Assembly: GCA_946614435.1 (NCBI GenBank) | Contig: CAMOGW010000001.1 | Coordinates: forward strand, 161,157-225,156 | Direction: 5' to 3' | DNA length: 64,000 bases | DNA from: an uncultured Prevotella sp. | Lineage (GTDB): Bacteria > Bacteroidota > Bacteroidia > Bacteroidales > Bacteroidaceae | Shown: in pieces, positions 8,999-18,750 of the stretch | Numbering within the stretch: the first letter of the stretch is position 1 | Layout: each line of letters starts with the position of its first letter | Notes under the pieces: generated by a model | Seen by the model: only the letters and a program-made list of their open reading frames with translations | Told to the model about the DNA's origin: nothing | The model's database searches: none | Program-made: the position numbers and the translations under genes

Positions 8999-10042
8999 TT
9001 ATTTGAAAAGTGATTTTGACATGTCTGCGAGAACCATATTCCTAAACAACCAATGAGCCATTCCACCAGGAATGCGTAAAACACGTTTATTGTTGAGATC
9101 CTCTATGTAAATCGGCCTAATACGCCAACTTGAGTTATAGCGATTTTGCCAGTCATACATACAATATTCCCACCATTCTCTATCTCCTCGCCACCATTCT
9201 CCTGTTACATATCCATGGTTTAATCCCCATTTTGTAGAATCTAACGCATCTGCAGAACCACATTGGTTATAAACGTATTTAGGAGCCATGCCAAGATCAA
9301 TTACTTTACCTAATGACACACGACAAATAATTAATGCTTTGTAAGTATTACTCCTAGCATAATATTCTGCTGTACTACGTATGGGGGCAAAATAAATTCC
9401 ATTGCCTGCAAAATTTCCTCCACCGACCCTCCATATTCCGTCATACCAACTCTTTGAACCGATACGTCCAGGACTTTGACAGATACTTACACTGGCAGAT
9501 TGCTCTGTTCCATGATATAAGGTAAGTGCAGGCACAATGGTATCTATCACTGTCCAGAAAACACTCTCAGCAAGTGAAAGCAGGTAGTGCCATCCATATT
9601 TGACCAGTCTTAAAGGTAACAAAAGTAACCACGTGATAAAATTAGCACCGCCTTCTTTAGATGAAGTTGGGTCGAAAATTTCACCCATGTAATTAAAGAA
9701 CTCAAAACTGCTATGAACAACTATGTTATAGAAGAAAGCATTGACAAAGCGGAGAGGTGTTAGTACCACATAAAGAGGAATCTTCATAACAGTCCAGAAA
9801 CCGCGCATGAATTTGTTAAACCCATCTGAACCATGATGCCTCTTATAAAGTGGTCTCCAAGGCTTTGACAAATGGCGTTGCAACCCATTTAGGAAACTGA
9901 AGAGAAAAGATAGTACCCTGAAAAAAGCATAATATAACACTCCTAACACCGGGACACTTCGTCGCAATAACAGTCTAAGCAGAATGAGACCTACTACAAT
10001 GATAACACCCCAGAAACCAAGTTCTATAAGTTCATTGTCCAT
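8999..10042 (-). CDS. Membrane-anchored PARP-like ADP-ribosyltransferase
   Basis: N-terminal TM segments; LYHGT (H), GNGIYFAPIRSTAEYYA (Y), WEYCMYDWQNRYNSSWRIRPIYI (E) = H-Y-E triad. Confidence 0.75.
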   Translation of the reverse strand: MDNELIELGFWGVIIVVGLILLRLLLRRSVPVLGVLYYAFFRVLSFLFSFLNGLQRHLSKPWRPLYKRHHGSDGFNKFMRGFWTVMKIPLYVVLTPLRFVNAFFYNIVVHSSFEFFNYMGEIFDPTSSKEGGANFITWLLLLPLRLVKYGWHYLLSLAESVFWTVIDTIVPALTLYHGTEQSASVSICQSPGRIGSKSWYDGIWRVGGGNFAGNGIYFAPIRSTAEYYARSNTYKALIICRVSLGKVIDLGMAPKYVYNQCGSADALDSTKWGLNHGYVTGEWWRGDREWWEYCMYDWQNRYNSSWRIRPIYIEDLNNKRVLRIPGGMAHWLFRNMVLADMSKSLFK

Positions 10043-10047
10043 GATAC

Positions 10048-10275
10048 CTAATCAATATATACTATCTTCCGTCCGCTAATCTCACCCTCATAGACTTTTT
10101 CACCCTGAACATAAATAGTGCCATTCCCATTGTCATAGTCAAAATGGGCTTCTCCTTCTCTGTCCGTATAAACATCTTTAGTACAACCACGGAAGAATCC
10201 TTTAAAGACTATTCCTACTTTCTTGTAATAAGCAGGTTTCCCTGTTCTTTTTTCAAACACTTGAACTGTAAACAT
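10048..10275 (-). CDS. Small predicted beta-rich protein
   Basis: 75-aa ORF in operon context. Confidence 0.5.
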   Translation of the reverse strand: MFTVQVFEKRTGKPAYYKKVGIVFKGFFRGCTKDVYTDREGEAHFDYDNGNGTIYVQGEKVYEGEISGRKIVYID

Positions 10276-10330
10276 AATTTATTTGGATTAATTTTAATAA
10301 TGCTCATCTCCATTTTACCTTTTGCTGGTT

Positions 10331-11221
10331 TTATGAATCAGGAAGATCGTTAAGATTTACAACGATTCCCTTTTCATCCTTTATCGTGGACGATACTATA
10401 GACCTAATAGAACCCAAAATATCTCCCAACTTGCACTTATTTAGGAACTTTCTTGGAATAGTAATTTGTGCACCGACTCGTCTATCACTCCAAAATGCGC
10501 CAGATTCAATCATGTCCACTGATGACGGAATACATAAAAACTTTAAACTGTCGCATCCTTGAAAAGCCCCTTGCCCAATGCAAGACACGGACTTTGGTAT
10601 AATAACACTTGTAAGAGCCTTGCAGCCATCAAATGTATTGTCACTGATACATGTTATATAATCTGGAATGGAAACGGTTGTTAATTTTGCACAGCCTTCA
10701 AAGGCACTCTTCCCAATGTGATTCACAGAGCTCGGAATTTTCACATTAGTAAGAGCTGAGCAATAAGCGAATGTACCGTCGCTTATGCTTGTTATGGTAT
10801 CAGGAATGACAATAGATGCGAGTTTATTACAATTCTCAAAAGCTCCAACTCCAATGTGGGTTACGGAACTTGGTATTTTTATACTTGTGAGTCCTATGCA
10901 ATCCTGAAATGCTGAATCACCAATTATTGTGACTGTTTCTGGAATAGAAACCGATAACAACCCACGACAATCCCTAAAAGCATCCCGGCCTATTGCTGTT
11001 ATCCTTTGGCCATCCATGTAAGGAGGAATATCAATAATTCCGGTAAAATCCTGCATAGTACAAAATACATTTCCGTATTCCACCCGCAGTGGAAGATTGG
11101 GCTGCGGATTCGACATCTGAGGGGATTCTTTAATTTGAATCCCTTTAGGAGAAATCCCACAATAGATGCACTTCCCGTTTCTTAAGATTAACTGCTTTCC
11201 GCAGTTTTTACATATTGCCAT
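10331..11221 (-). CDS. Zinc ribbon + BspA-type leucine-rich repeat protein
   Basis: MAICKNCGKQLILRNGKCIYCG; repeats IPSSVTHIGVGAFENCNKLASIVIP. Confidence 0.85.
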   Translation of the reverse strand: MAICKNCGKQLILRNGKCIYCGISPKGIQIKESPQMSNPQPNLPLRVEYGNVFCTMQDFTGIIDIPPYMDGQRITAIGRDAFRDCRGLLSVSIPETVTIIGDSAFQDCIGLTSIKIPSSVTHIGVGAFENCNKLASIVIPDTITSISDGTFAYCSALTNVKIPSSVNHIGKSAFEGCAKLTTVSIPDYITCISDNTFDGCKALTSVIIPKSVSCIGQGAFQGCDSLKFLCIPSSVDMIESGAFWSDRRVGAQITIPRKFLNKCKLGDILGSIRSIVSSTIKDEKGIVVNLNDLPDS

Positions 11222-11240
11222 AGTTTCTTTGTTTTTTTAA

Positions 11241-12026
11241 TTATCTACCTTTAGCGAATTCAGAGTTGCTGACATCCTCCGTTGTGGCCAAGGCAAACTC
11301 AACGATTTCAAAATCATAGTTTTTTAAGAGAGTATAGAATGCTTTTGATACCACCTTGGGGTCATTCTTAAACACGCCGCATCCCCACTTTCCAAGGATC
11401 AAAACCTCAACCAATTCCTTTGCTGCCACATCTATAATTTTCTTGATACGCGAATAAATGATTTGCTCATATACCTCGGATGGAAAGCTATCATACCTGA
11501 ACAACTCAGGTGCAGCACAAGTTATAACATCCACCTTATACCAATCTTTTTTATCCATCATCTTTGGAACAATTGGTCCTGTTCGTTCATCAGTCTTGAA
11601 TACTACTACATCGGGTGTGTAAATCAAGTCATCGTTACCCATATAATCCATCTCTCCATTCCTTATTTGTCTTTTATGTTGGTTATAGAATGGCTCTCGC
11701 ATAGCTTCAAGGCAAGGATATAGGGTGGAACATCTGCACAGAGCCTCTTCTTGAGCATTAGCATAGAAAGGATTACCACCAATTGAGCGATTGTTCGCAT
11801 AGTTTAACACTGCGGTCTTTTTGCCTTTGTATGATTTGGCTGCCTCGAAACTTCTTTTACCTGAGCAGACATAGATGGTTTTGCTCTCATTTACGATCGG
11901 CTGATCGATATTCTCTTCATGGGCAACAATATACTGCCTTTGAATAGAACTTCTTACAGCCTCTATTAATTCTGGAATTGACTCATATTGCTTTTTCGTA
12001 TCAGTCATCACTTCATAATTACTCAT
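11241..12026 (-). CDS. PARG-like macrodomain protein, TIGR02452-like
   Basis: TAVLNYANNRSIGGNPFYANAQEEALCRCSTLYPCL signature; C-terminal LILGKWGCGVFKNDP. Confidence 0.85.
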   Translation of the reverse strand: MSNYEVMTDTKKQYESIPELIEAVRSSIQRQYIVAHEENIDQPIVNESKTIYVCSGKRSFEAAKSYKGKKTAVLNYANNRSIGGNPFYANAQEEALCRCSTLYPCLEAMREPFYNQHKRQIRNGEMDYMGNDDLIYTPDVVVFKTDERTGPIVPKMMDKKDWYKVDVITCAAPELFRYDSFPSEVYEQIIYSRIKKIIDVAAKELVEVLILGKWGCGVFKNDPKVVSKAFYTLLKNYDFEIVEFALATTEDVSNSEFAKGR

Positions 12027-12066
12027 CTTACTATACTTTTTAGTTTAACAGATATTACATATGATT

Positions 12067-12612
12067 TTAGAAATCCCATTGGTTATAACCGGCAGTTTTT
12101 TCTATACAGTGCGCTCCAACAATAGGCCAAACGCCAGTAAGTAGATTGAATAACAATATCCATGTCTCGTCGTAATTGTACAGCACTAGATATCCCACCA
12201 CGGCAAATATGATTTCAACGGGGTAATGAATCCATTCATAATATATACGCCATGTTTTATTTCTGCTGGAAAAATGCCCTCGAACAGCATAGACCATTGT
12301 TATAACAGACCAGAGAACAATTGATCCATTTACACTATACATTGTGGCGATTCCCCACCATGATCCGTTCTTTGTTTCGTATTCTGCGAAACTTATAGGA
12401 ATAATAATAGCTAACACCATGAAAACCAAAAAGATTTGGTATATCAGATTTGGCTTATTGTCTTTACTGTCATATCGTTGCCTTTTCCTTTGTGAATAAC
12501 CATTATACTGCCCCGAATTATTTGCACAATCCCCATCAGGAACTGCGCCACAATATACACATTTCCCATTTCTTATAATGAGACCTTTCCCGCAATTTTT
12601 ACATATTGCCAT
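12067..12612 (-). CDS. Zinc ribbon + multi-TM protein
   Basis: MAICKNCGKGLIIRNGKCVYCG and several hydrophobic helices. Confidence 0.75.
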   Translation of the reverse strand: MAICKNCGKGLIIRNGKCVYCGAVPDGDCANNSGQYNGYSQRKRQRYDSKDNKPNLIYQIFLVFMVLAIIIPISFAEYETKNGSWWGIATMYSVNGSIVLWSVITMVYAVRGHFSSRNKTWRIYYEWIHYPVEIIFAVVGYLVLYNYDETWILLFNLLTGVWPIVGAHCIEKTAGYNQWDF

Positions 12613-12650
12613 ATATTGATCTGTTAGAATTTATTGTATTATCAATTACC

Positions 12651-13433
12651 CTACATATTATTTCGGTAAAGACTTTCTGCATAAGAAATCTTTGAAGATG
12701 CTACAGAACTGCCAAGTTGATAGGCTTTCTGATAACAATTTCTTGCCTTGATGATAAATAATAACTTAGCTTTCTTAATAGGCTTCATGTTTCCATGCCC
12801 TTTCACTTTCGGAAGGGTTTCTGCAGCATTGATTAACTCATCCCCCATGCTAATCCATGAATTGATTTCGCTTTCGCGTAATTTTTCCCGTGTATCTGCT
12901 AATGCAGCATTACTCTCCATCAATTGCTGATTGGTTTGTCCAAGTTCGTTGTCAAGAGATGACACTTGATTGTCTAATCTTGAGATTTGCTCATCCTTTT
13001 CACGGATGATGTCTTTTAATTCATCAACCTCTTTCTGTTTTTGTTCAATGGTTGCCTTCAACTTGGCAATAACCATCTTTGTACTCTTGTCAAACTTCTC
13101 TAACTCTTCTGCACGTTCAATTTTCTCTTTGATAAGAGTAATATCCTGGGCAATCTCATCTGCCTTTTGACGATTATCATCACTTGTATTCTCTTCTAAG
13201 GAGTGCTCAAGTGAAGCAGTTCGACCTGATATAGAATTAATAGATGCGAAGATATTGTCAATTAATTCTTGCGCTTCCACATTGTTCTCCAATGCTTTTG
13301 CGCGATCTTGTCGCAACATCTCACATTCTCTCTGCAATTCCGACAAATCCATATTGGATGTGTCTTTCTGCCCACAAGACTGGAGTAAAAGCCCAGCCAG
13401 ACCTAATACAATGATTATTTTACAAGTTTCCAT
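12651..13433 (-). CDS. Coiled-coil lipoprotein
   Basis: Lipobox LLLQSC at N-terminus; long heptad-rich region. Confidence 0.7.
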   Translation of the reverse strand: METCKIIIVLGLAGLLLQSCGQKDTSNMDLSELQRECEMLRQDRAKALENNVEAQELIDNIFASINSISGRTASLEHSLEENTSDDNRQKADEIAQDITLIKEKIERAEELEKFDKSTKMVIAKLKATIEQKQKEVDELKDIIREKDEQISRLDNQVSSLDNELGQTNQQLMESNAALADTREKLRESEINSWISMGDELINAAETLPKVKGHGNMKPIKKAKLLFIIKARNCYQKAYQLGSSVASSKISYAESLYRNNM

Positions 13434-13984
13434 CCTTCAAATGTTATTTCTATTTCGTTAGTTATTGTTTTTATTCTAACTTTCCCCCTCCCAAGTTCCT
13501 GAGAATGTATCTCACCGTTTGATGGATTATATGAGAAAGTGTATTTTTTCGTAATCTTGGAAGAATATACGTTCATTGTATAATCGCTGCCTTCATTGTA
13601 TATTTTAATTGTAGCATTTACATTCTCACTACCATTCATCATTCTTACGAAATAATTACCAGTGATGTTCTGTGGATATGAACCTGTCTCAGTTGTTCCT
13701 ACTACGGTTGTTTCCTTCGGAAGGGGTTTCTCTTTTGAGAATACAGAATTAAACAGCATGTAAAACAGGATCAGCAAGATTATGAAAATCGCGCCAATAA
13801 CCCATTTCTTAATACTTTCATCTACCTTATATTCTCGACTTTTACCTTGTCGATTATTCGCAGTACCGTATTTGGGCTTTGCCTCTCCTCCTTCTCCGAC
13901 AGGATCGCTAGTTTTTTTATGACAATATATACATTCCCCGTTGCTCAATATCAGTGGATTACCACAATGTTTACAATACGCCAT
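13415..13984 (-). CDS. Zinc ribbon + single TM + beta domain protein
   Basis: MAYCKHCGNPLILSNGECIYC; TM WVIGAIFIILLILFYML. Confidence 0.75.
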   Translation of the reverse strand: MAYCKHCGNPLILSNGECIYCHKKTSDPVGEGGEAKPKYGTANNRQGKSREYKVDESIKKWVIGAIFIILLILFYMLFNSVFSKEKPLPKETTVVGTTETGSYPQNITGNYFVRMMNGSENVNATIKIYNEGSDYTMNVYSSKITKKYTFSYNPSNGEIHSQELGRGKVRIKTITNEIEITFEGWKLVK

Positions 13985-14030
13985 AATATCAGTATTTACA
14001 ATTTGACCTTTGTATATTTAAGCCTACTTT

Positions 14031-15146
14031 TTATGTTATCGGTAAATCCATGTAATTTACGACATTTCCGTATTCATCTTTTAAAATAGTATTCTCACAT
14101 TCCTCACGTTTACCAATAGCCCAACATATCGTTTTTTGATTTAAATGCTTTTTCGGGAGAATGATCTGTCTTGAGCTTCTTCTTGGGTTTGAGAAGGCCC
14201 CGTATTCTATTATTTTCACTGATGACGGGATGGTTATTGACGACAAACTGTCGCAATCGCTAAATGCTTCACTACCAATGCGAGTCACTGAGTTCGGAAT
14301 GACTATTGATGCTAGGTTTTCACATAGGTAGAAGGATCTATCTCCGATGTTAGTTACAGAGTTCGGAATGGCTATTGATGTTAGGTTATGACAACGCGAG
14401 AAAGCCGCATCTCCGATTTTAGTTACAGAGTTCGGAATGATTAAACTAGTCAGCCCGGTATCTGCGAAAGCCCCACCTCCGATGTTTGTTACAGAGTTCG
14501 GTATGACTATTGATGTTAGGTTATGACAACCCGAGAAAGCTCCGTTCCCGATTGTAGTTACAGAGTTCGGAATAACTATTGATGTTAGGTTTTCACATTG
14601 GCTGAAAGCATTATCTCCAATGTTAGTTACAGAGTTCGGAATGACTATTGATGTTAGTTTATGACAGCCTGAGAAAGAATGTATCCCTAAGTATGTAACA
14701 GAATCTGGGATATTCACATTAGCAAGATTAAAGCAACCGGAAAATGCCTCGTCCCCGATAATTGAAACTGTTTCAGGAATAGAGACTGACAATAACCCCT
14801 TGCAACGCAGGAAAGCCTCCCTGCCAATAGCTGTTACCCGTTGCCCATCTATGCAGGACGGTATATCAATAGAGCCAGTAAAGTTTTCCATAGTACAAAA
14901 AACATTTCCGTATTCTATACGAAGCGGAAGGGGAGGCGATGGCACATTTTGATTAAGTAAAGCCGATCCACAATTACTACAGAATTTTGCACCTGATGGA
15001 TGCGGGGTCCCACAATTCTTGCAGGTAAATACAGTTTGGGGTTGGCTATTATTACTGGATGCCTGTTGTTCCTGGGATAATCCGCAATAGATGCATTTCC
15101 CCCCACTTAAAATTAGCGGTTTGCCGCAATGTTTACATGTTGCCAT
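14031..15146 (-). CDS. Double zinc ribbon + BspA-type leucine-rich repeat protein
   Basis: MATCKHCGKPLILSGGKCIYCG and FTCKNCGTPHPSGAKFCSNCG; repeated IVIPNSVTNIGDNAFSQCENLTS. Confidence 0.85.
   Translation of the reverse strand: MATCKHCGKPLILSGGKCIYCGLSQEQQASSNNSQPQTVFTCKNCGTPHPSGAKFCSNCGSALLNQNVPSPPLPLRIEYGNVFCTMENFTGSIDIPSCIDGQRVTAIGREAFLRCKGLLSVSIPETVSIIGDEAFSGCFNLANVNIPDSVTYLGIHSFSGCHKLTSIVIPNSVTNIGDNAFSQCENLTSIVIPNSVTTIGNGAFSGCHNLTSIVIPNSVTNIGGGAFADTGLTSLIIPNSVTKIGDAAFSRCHNLTSIAIPNSVTNIGDRSFYLCENLASIVIPNSVTRIGSEAFSDCDSLSSITIPSSVKIIEYGAFSNPRRSSRQIILPKKHLNQKTICWAIGKREECENTILKDEYGNVVNYMDLPIT
14290..14702. repeat. Near-identical 69-bp coding repeats within the leucine-rich repeat gene
   Basis: GAGTTCGGAAT starts at 14290, 14359, 14428, 14494, 14563, 14632. 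Confidence 0.85.
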
Positions 15147-15154
15147 ATCTATAA

Positions 15155-16099
15155 TTATTTATGTCTTAACGATTCGAGCAGTCCTGCCCATCCTAATTTC
15201 TCAAATCTTTCTTTCTGGAGGCGATAGCCGTCACCGTAAATACGGTCTTCAGATTCATACATCCGTTTGAGCAAGTACTTTGACAAGTCAGTATTTATTC
15301 TTTGATATACCCAGGCACAGCCCAAATTACAGAACCCCTCACATTCTTCGTCAGTAACTTCTCGACCATATAATACCAGCCATGAATGTAACAATTCGTG
15401 TGCTAATACACCTTGAAAGTGATCCTCAGGGAGGCCACAGGTTATATCAATGTGAAAATTGGAAAAGATGCGTAATCCAGACCTTGAATAATGTATGCGA
15501 CCTTCGGCGCCCTCCATTAAATCTTTATTCTTCAATTTTATAGGGATGTCTTCTGGAACTCCATTAATACCGAATGATTTAAACATCGAGAGCACCTTGG
15601 CTCGGCATGCCTCTATTTGAGTAGATGTAGTAACTGATGACTTGGCGCATACGCTACACAATACTGCATTTTTGCCAATTTGCTTAGCTGATCCAGATAT
15701 AATACGACCGCATGTGTCGCAATGTTTAGTTTTCTCTGTACCATGCGTTGTATGTGCACAATTTCCCCAATCATCTATAGTATAAGTTCCATCTATTGGT
15801 TTTCCGCATACAGAGCAGATTTTCTCCACATGTTTGTGAAAGCAATCTTTATGATAGTGTTTCCCCTTCGAATCATAATAGGAACCGGAGATGGGCTTAC
15901 GACAAACGGCACATACTTTCTTTCCCGAAGCAGGGTTACACTCAGTATGATACAGATTCCCCCTATACGTCACAAAAGAACCTGTCAACTTTGCACCGCA
16001 ATATGAACAGACAAGACAGTCCTTGTGATAACGCTTCCCTCCGAGAGAAACGCCATCACCTTTTATAAACTTCTTGCATTTAGCGCATCGATTAATCAT
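15155..16099 (-). CDS. LIM-domain zinc metallopeptidase, DA1-like
   Basis: Several LIM-type Cys/His modules; VLAHELLHSWLVLYGREVTDEECEGFCNLGCAWVY (HExxH). Confidence 0.8.
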   Translation of the reverse strand: MINRCAKCKKFIKGDGVSLGGKRYHKDCLVCSYCGAKLTGSFVTYRGNLYHTECNPASGKKVCAVCRKPISGSYYDSKGKHYHKDCFHKHVEKICSVCGKPIDGTYTIDDWGNCAHTTHGTEKTKHCDTCGRIISGSAKQIGKNAVLCSVCAKSSVTTSTQIEACRAKVLSMFKSFGINGVPEDIPIKLKNKDLMEGAEGRIHYSRSGLRIFSNFHIDITCGLPEDHFQGVLAHELLHSWLVLYGREVTDEECEGFCNLGCAWVYQRINTDLSKYLLKRMYESEDRIYGDGYRLQKERFEKLGWAGLLESLRHK

Positions 16100-16125
16100 A
16101 TCAAGAATTACAATCTTTATAGCTC

Positions 16126-17085
16126 TTATTCTGGATGATATCCAAACCTTTCAATATTTGCCAACCAAGCTGCGCAATTCACCACAAATCTATCTGTACC
16201 AGCTTTAACAAATAAATCATTGTATAATCTTGTCCAACCACCATCAACTAAGCACTTCTTGCCACAGGTTTCATAATAGGCTGTTACTATCAGTCCATCA
16301 GAACTATAGACTAATGGCCTAAGCCCTTTATTCATCTTTACATTTGAGATGGTTACTCCCTCATAGAAATTTTGAATTCCAGTTGTAATGTAATGGTTCT
16401 TTATAATTCCTGGTGACTGGGGGGTGTTCTGAATGGTGAGCACATGATCTGCCATATATTCTCCACTCATTTGGGTGTTGAATAGATAAGAAAGCATAAC
16501 ATTTGCATCAGCATACAATGGATAATTGTCCGACCAGATGTAAACACCCCCACCTCTGTTTAAATGCTCATATACTAAAGTGTAGTCATTTTGATTCATT
16601 AGACATTTCTCACCTGAAATGATCCATAATTGACTTCTTTCATTAAGTAGTTCTTTAACATCAGCATACGGGAATCTGCCTTGACTATAACCATCAAAAA
16701 CAATCACGGAAAACCCTTTCCTTCCCAATGCTGCTATTGGACTTGTCTGGTTTTTAAAGTTCATCCTTGATAGGTCAACAACTACAATCTTATACCCTTT
16801 AAAGGCCCCGTCCTTTGCAAGATCATACTGTGAACCTTGGGGATTGCCATACCGATCGGTTTTGGCTCCAGAGATAATGCTTTGTCCGGCATATTGTGAA
16901 TAAGGACTCTGTCCTCCTTGATTTACAAAACTTCTTCTTTGTATAATAGGTCTGGATTTCTTGATGCCTGATTTAGGTTGTTCCACAGGAATGTCCTGTG
17001 TTGAAGACGCTACTTCTGCACCACAGTATATACATTTTCCTTTATTTACGATTAGCGGCTTCCCGCAGTCCTTACATGTTGCCAT
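16126..17085 (-). CDS. Zinc ribbon + glutamine amidotransferase-like (ThuA/DUF4350-like) domain
   Basis: MATCKDCGKPLIVNKGKCIYCG; VYEHLNRGGGVYIWSDNYPLY-type fold by eye. Confidence 0.55.
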   Translation of the reverse strand: MATCKDCGKPLIVNKGKCIYCGAEVASSTQDIPVEQPKSGIKKSRPIIQRRSFVNQGGQSPYSQYAGQSIISGAKTDRYGNPQGSQYDLAKDGAFKGYKIVVVDLSRMNFKNQTSPIAALGRKGFSVIVFDGYSQGRFPYADVKELLNERSQLWIISGEKCLMNQNDYTLVYEHLNRGGGVYIWSDNYPLYADANVMLSYLFNTQMSGEYMADHVLTIQNTPQSPGIIKNHYITTGIQNFYEGVTISNVKMNKGLRPLVYSSDGLIVTAYYETCGKKCLVDGGWTRLYNDLFVKAGTDRFVVNCAAWLANIERFGYHPE

Positions 17086-17111
17086 AAATGATATATTTGT
17101 AGTTAACTTGA

Positions 17112-18446
17112 TTAATTGACTACGATTTCTCCGTCTAATACCTTAATATAATAAGGAATACTCATGGATTGATCTTTAATTACAACCTTGCGCAGCGAAG
17201 CATTCTCCATGGGAATCGATCTGAAATGCTGGTGCTCTTTATTCTCAATGCTCTGCACCATTATCCTTCCAAGTGATTTATGAGTAACGACCAAGACTCT
17301 TTTACCATGTGCAGTTTGTGAATGAAGCATTTCTTCCAAGAAAGAATTTGCCCGTCCTTGGAGGGTTAAAAAAGTGTCTGTACTGCCTGGAATAATATAG
17401 TTCTGATCATTAACATACTTTTCATGTTCCTCTTTGGGAATATCAACTCTATTTACTCCCTCCCAAGAACCGTAGTTGGCCTCTATCAGCCTCTCATCTT
17501 CCTCAATCTTTCCTCCTGCTACACTTTGGATTTCCCTTGCAGTGTCAAGGCAGCGTCTCATTGGGCTACAATAGATAATGTCCAGACTACCAACAGTTTC
17601 TTGAAGGAATTTTCCGACATTTCGGGCTTCTATTCTCCCTCTGGTATTGATAGGCTCATTGGGAGAACCGCTGCCTATGAATCTGTCTTGAGCATTTGCA
17701 TCAGTTTGCGCATGACGCATTAAGAAGAAACCATCTTTCAAACTCTCCATCTCAAGAGATTTCAACGTATATTCTCGAACCTTTGCGTCATTACTATCTT
17801 TCCACGTTCTTAGGAATTGCTTTTCTTGCCATGGCATCAGATAGTCGTGTTTGCTCGTGATACCGTAATAGTCAGGGACTTCTATCTGATTTGACAAACC
17901 CGTTTGATAATACAGCACACATGTCCGTATTTCTTTTGCGCCGATGCCTATCAGACGCTGTTTGAATTGTTGCATTGTTTTCCCAGAGTGGTATTCTCCT
18001 GCCACGAGCAAAACCTTTTGTAACAATTCTTTGGGAATATTAATTGGATAGTACCAGTCTTCTCCAATTCTTTTACCTTGTTCATCATACAGGTATTTTC
18101 TATCCAATGCCAATAATGGCGTCTCTTTCATATAATAGGAAAAGATACTGCCATAGATAGCACCACCCCGACCGATACCAACAATTATCGTGGGTTCGTA
18201 TAACTCTTCTGCAGTTCCATTCTTCATAGTTTCTGCAGTATTCTTTGCATACTTGTAGGCATGTCGCCATGGAAATCTACGATACAGTTTAATAACGCTT
18301 TTCTTCTCCTTTTCGCCCTTCTTCGTTTTTTGTGGAATGCGAAATCCTATATAAAACCAGTCATTTAGTAACTTACTGGCGATATAAAGGAAAATCGCGC
18401 CTATGGCCGAAGCTGCCAAATTTTCAATAATACCTTCAATTATCAT
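17112..18446 (-). CDS. Phosphoribosyltransferase-like + histidine phosphatase fusion
   Basis: PTIIVGIGRGGAIYG...KVLLVAGEYHSGKTM; FFLMRHAQTDANAQDRF, SPMRRCLDTAREI, VVTHKSLGRI. Confidence 0.75.
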   Translation of the reverse strand: MIIEGIIENLAASAIGAIFLYIASKLLNDWFYIGFRIPQKTKKGEKEKKSVIKLYRRFPWRHAYKYAKNTAETMKNGTAEELYEPTIIVGIGRGGAIYGSIFSYYMKETPLLALDRKYLYDEQGKRIGEDWYYPINIPKELLQKVLLVAGEYHSGKTMQQFKQRLIGIGAKEIRTCVLYYQTGLSNQIEVPDYYGITSKHDYLMPWQEKQFLRTWKDSNDAKVREYTLKSLEMESLKDGFFLMRHAQTDANAQDRFIGSGSPNEPINTRGRIEARNVGKFLQETVGSLDIIYCSPMRRCLDTAREIQSVAGGKIEEDERLIEANYGSWEGVNRVDIPKEEHEKYVNDQNYIIPGSTDTFLTLQGRANSFLEEMLHSQTAHGKRVLVVTHKSLGRIMVQSIENKEHQHFRSIPMENASLRKVVIKDQSMSIPYYIKVLDGEIVVN

Positions 18447-18465
18447 AATTGTACTAAATATTGTT

Positions 18466-18738
18466 TTAGGAGAGTAATGCCATTATACGTTTTGCATCGC
18501 TTTTGACGAAACCTCGTGCCACGATGGGACCGCCACCTGTACTTTCGATAATGATGTCTGCGAAGAGCAAACCTGCTTTTATGCGGACACTAGCAATTCT
18601 GTGTCGCTTGATGACAATGGACTTATAACCAACGATAGTACCTTTGTAATAGATGACTCTAGTCTTGTGAATCTCAATCTTATCAGGAAATATAGTATTC
18701 CCTCCTGATGAGATACGGCTTGCCTCGAATAATTCCAT
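18466..18738 (-). CDS. Small predicted beta-rich (PH-like?) protein
   Basis: 90-aa ORF in operon; alternating beta pattern. Confidence 0.45.
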   Translation of the reverse strand: MELFEASRISSGGNTIFPDKIEIHKTRVIYYKGTIVGYKSIVIKRHRIASVRIKAGLLFADIIIESTGGGPIVARGFVKSDAKRIMALLS

Positions 18739-18750
18739 TGTATAAAATCA

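Noticed and set aside
14290-14702. CRISPR-like periodicity
   Set aside because: 69-bp period is in-frame leucine-rich repeat coding sequence.
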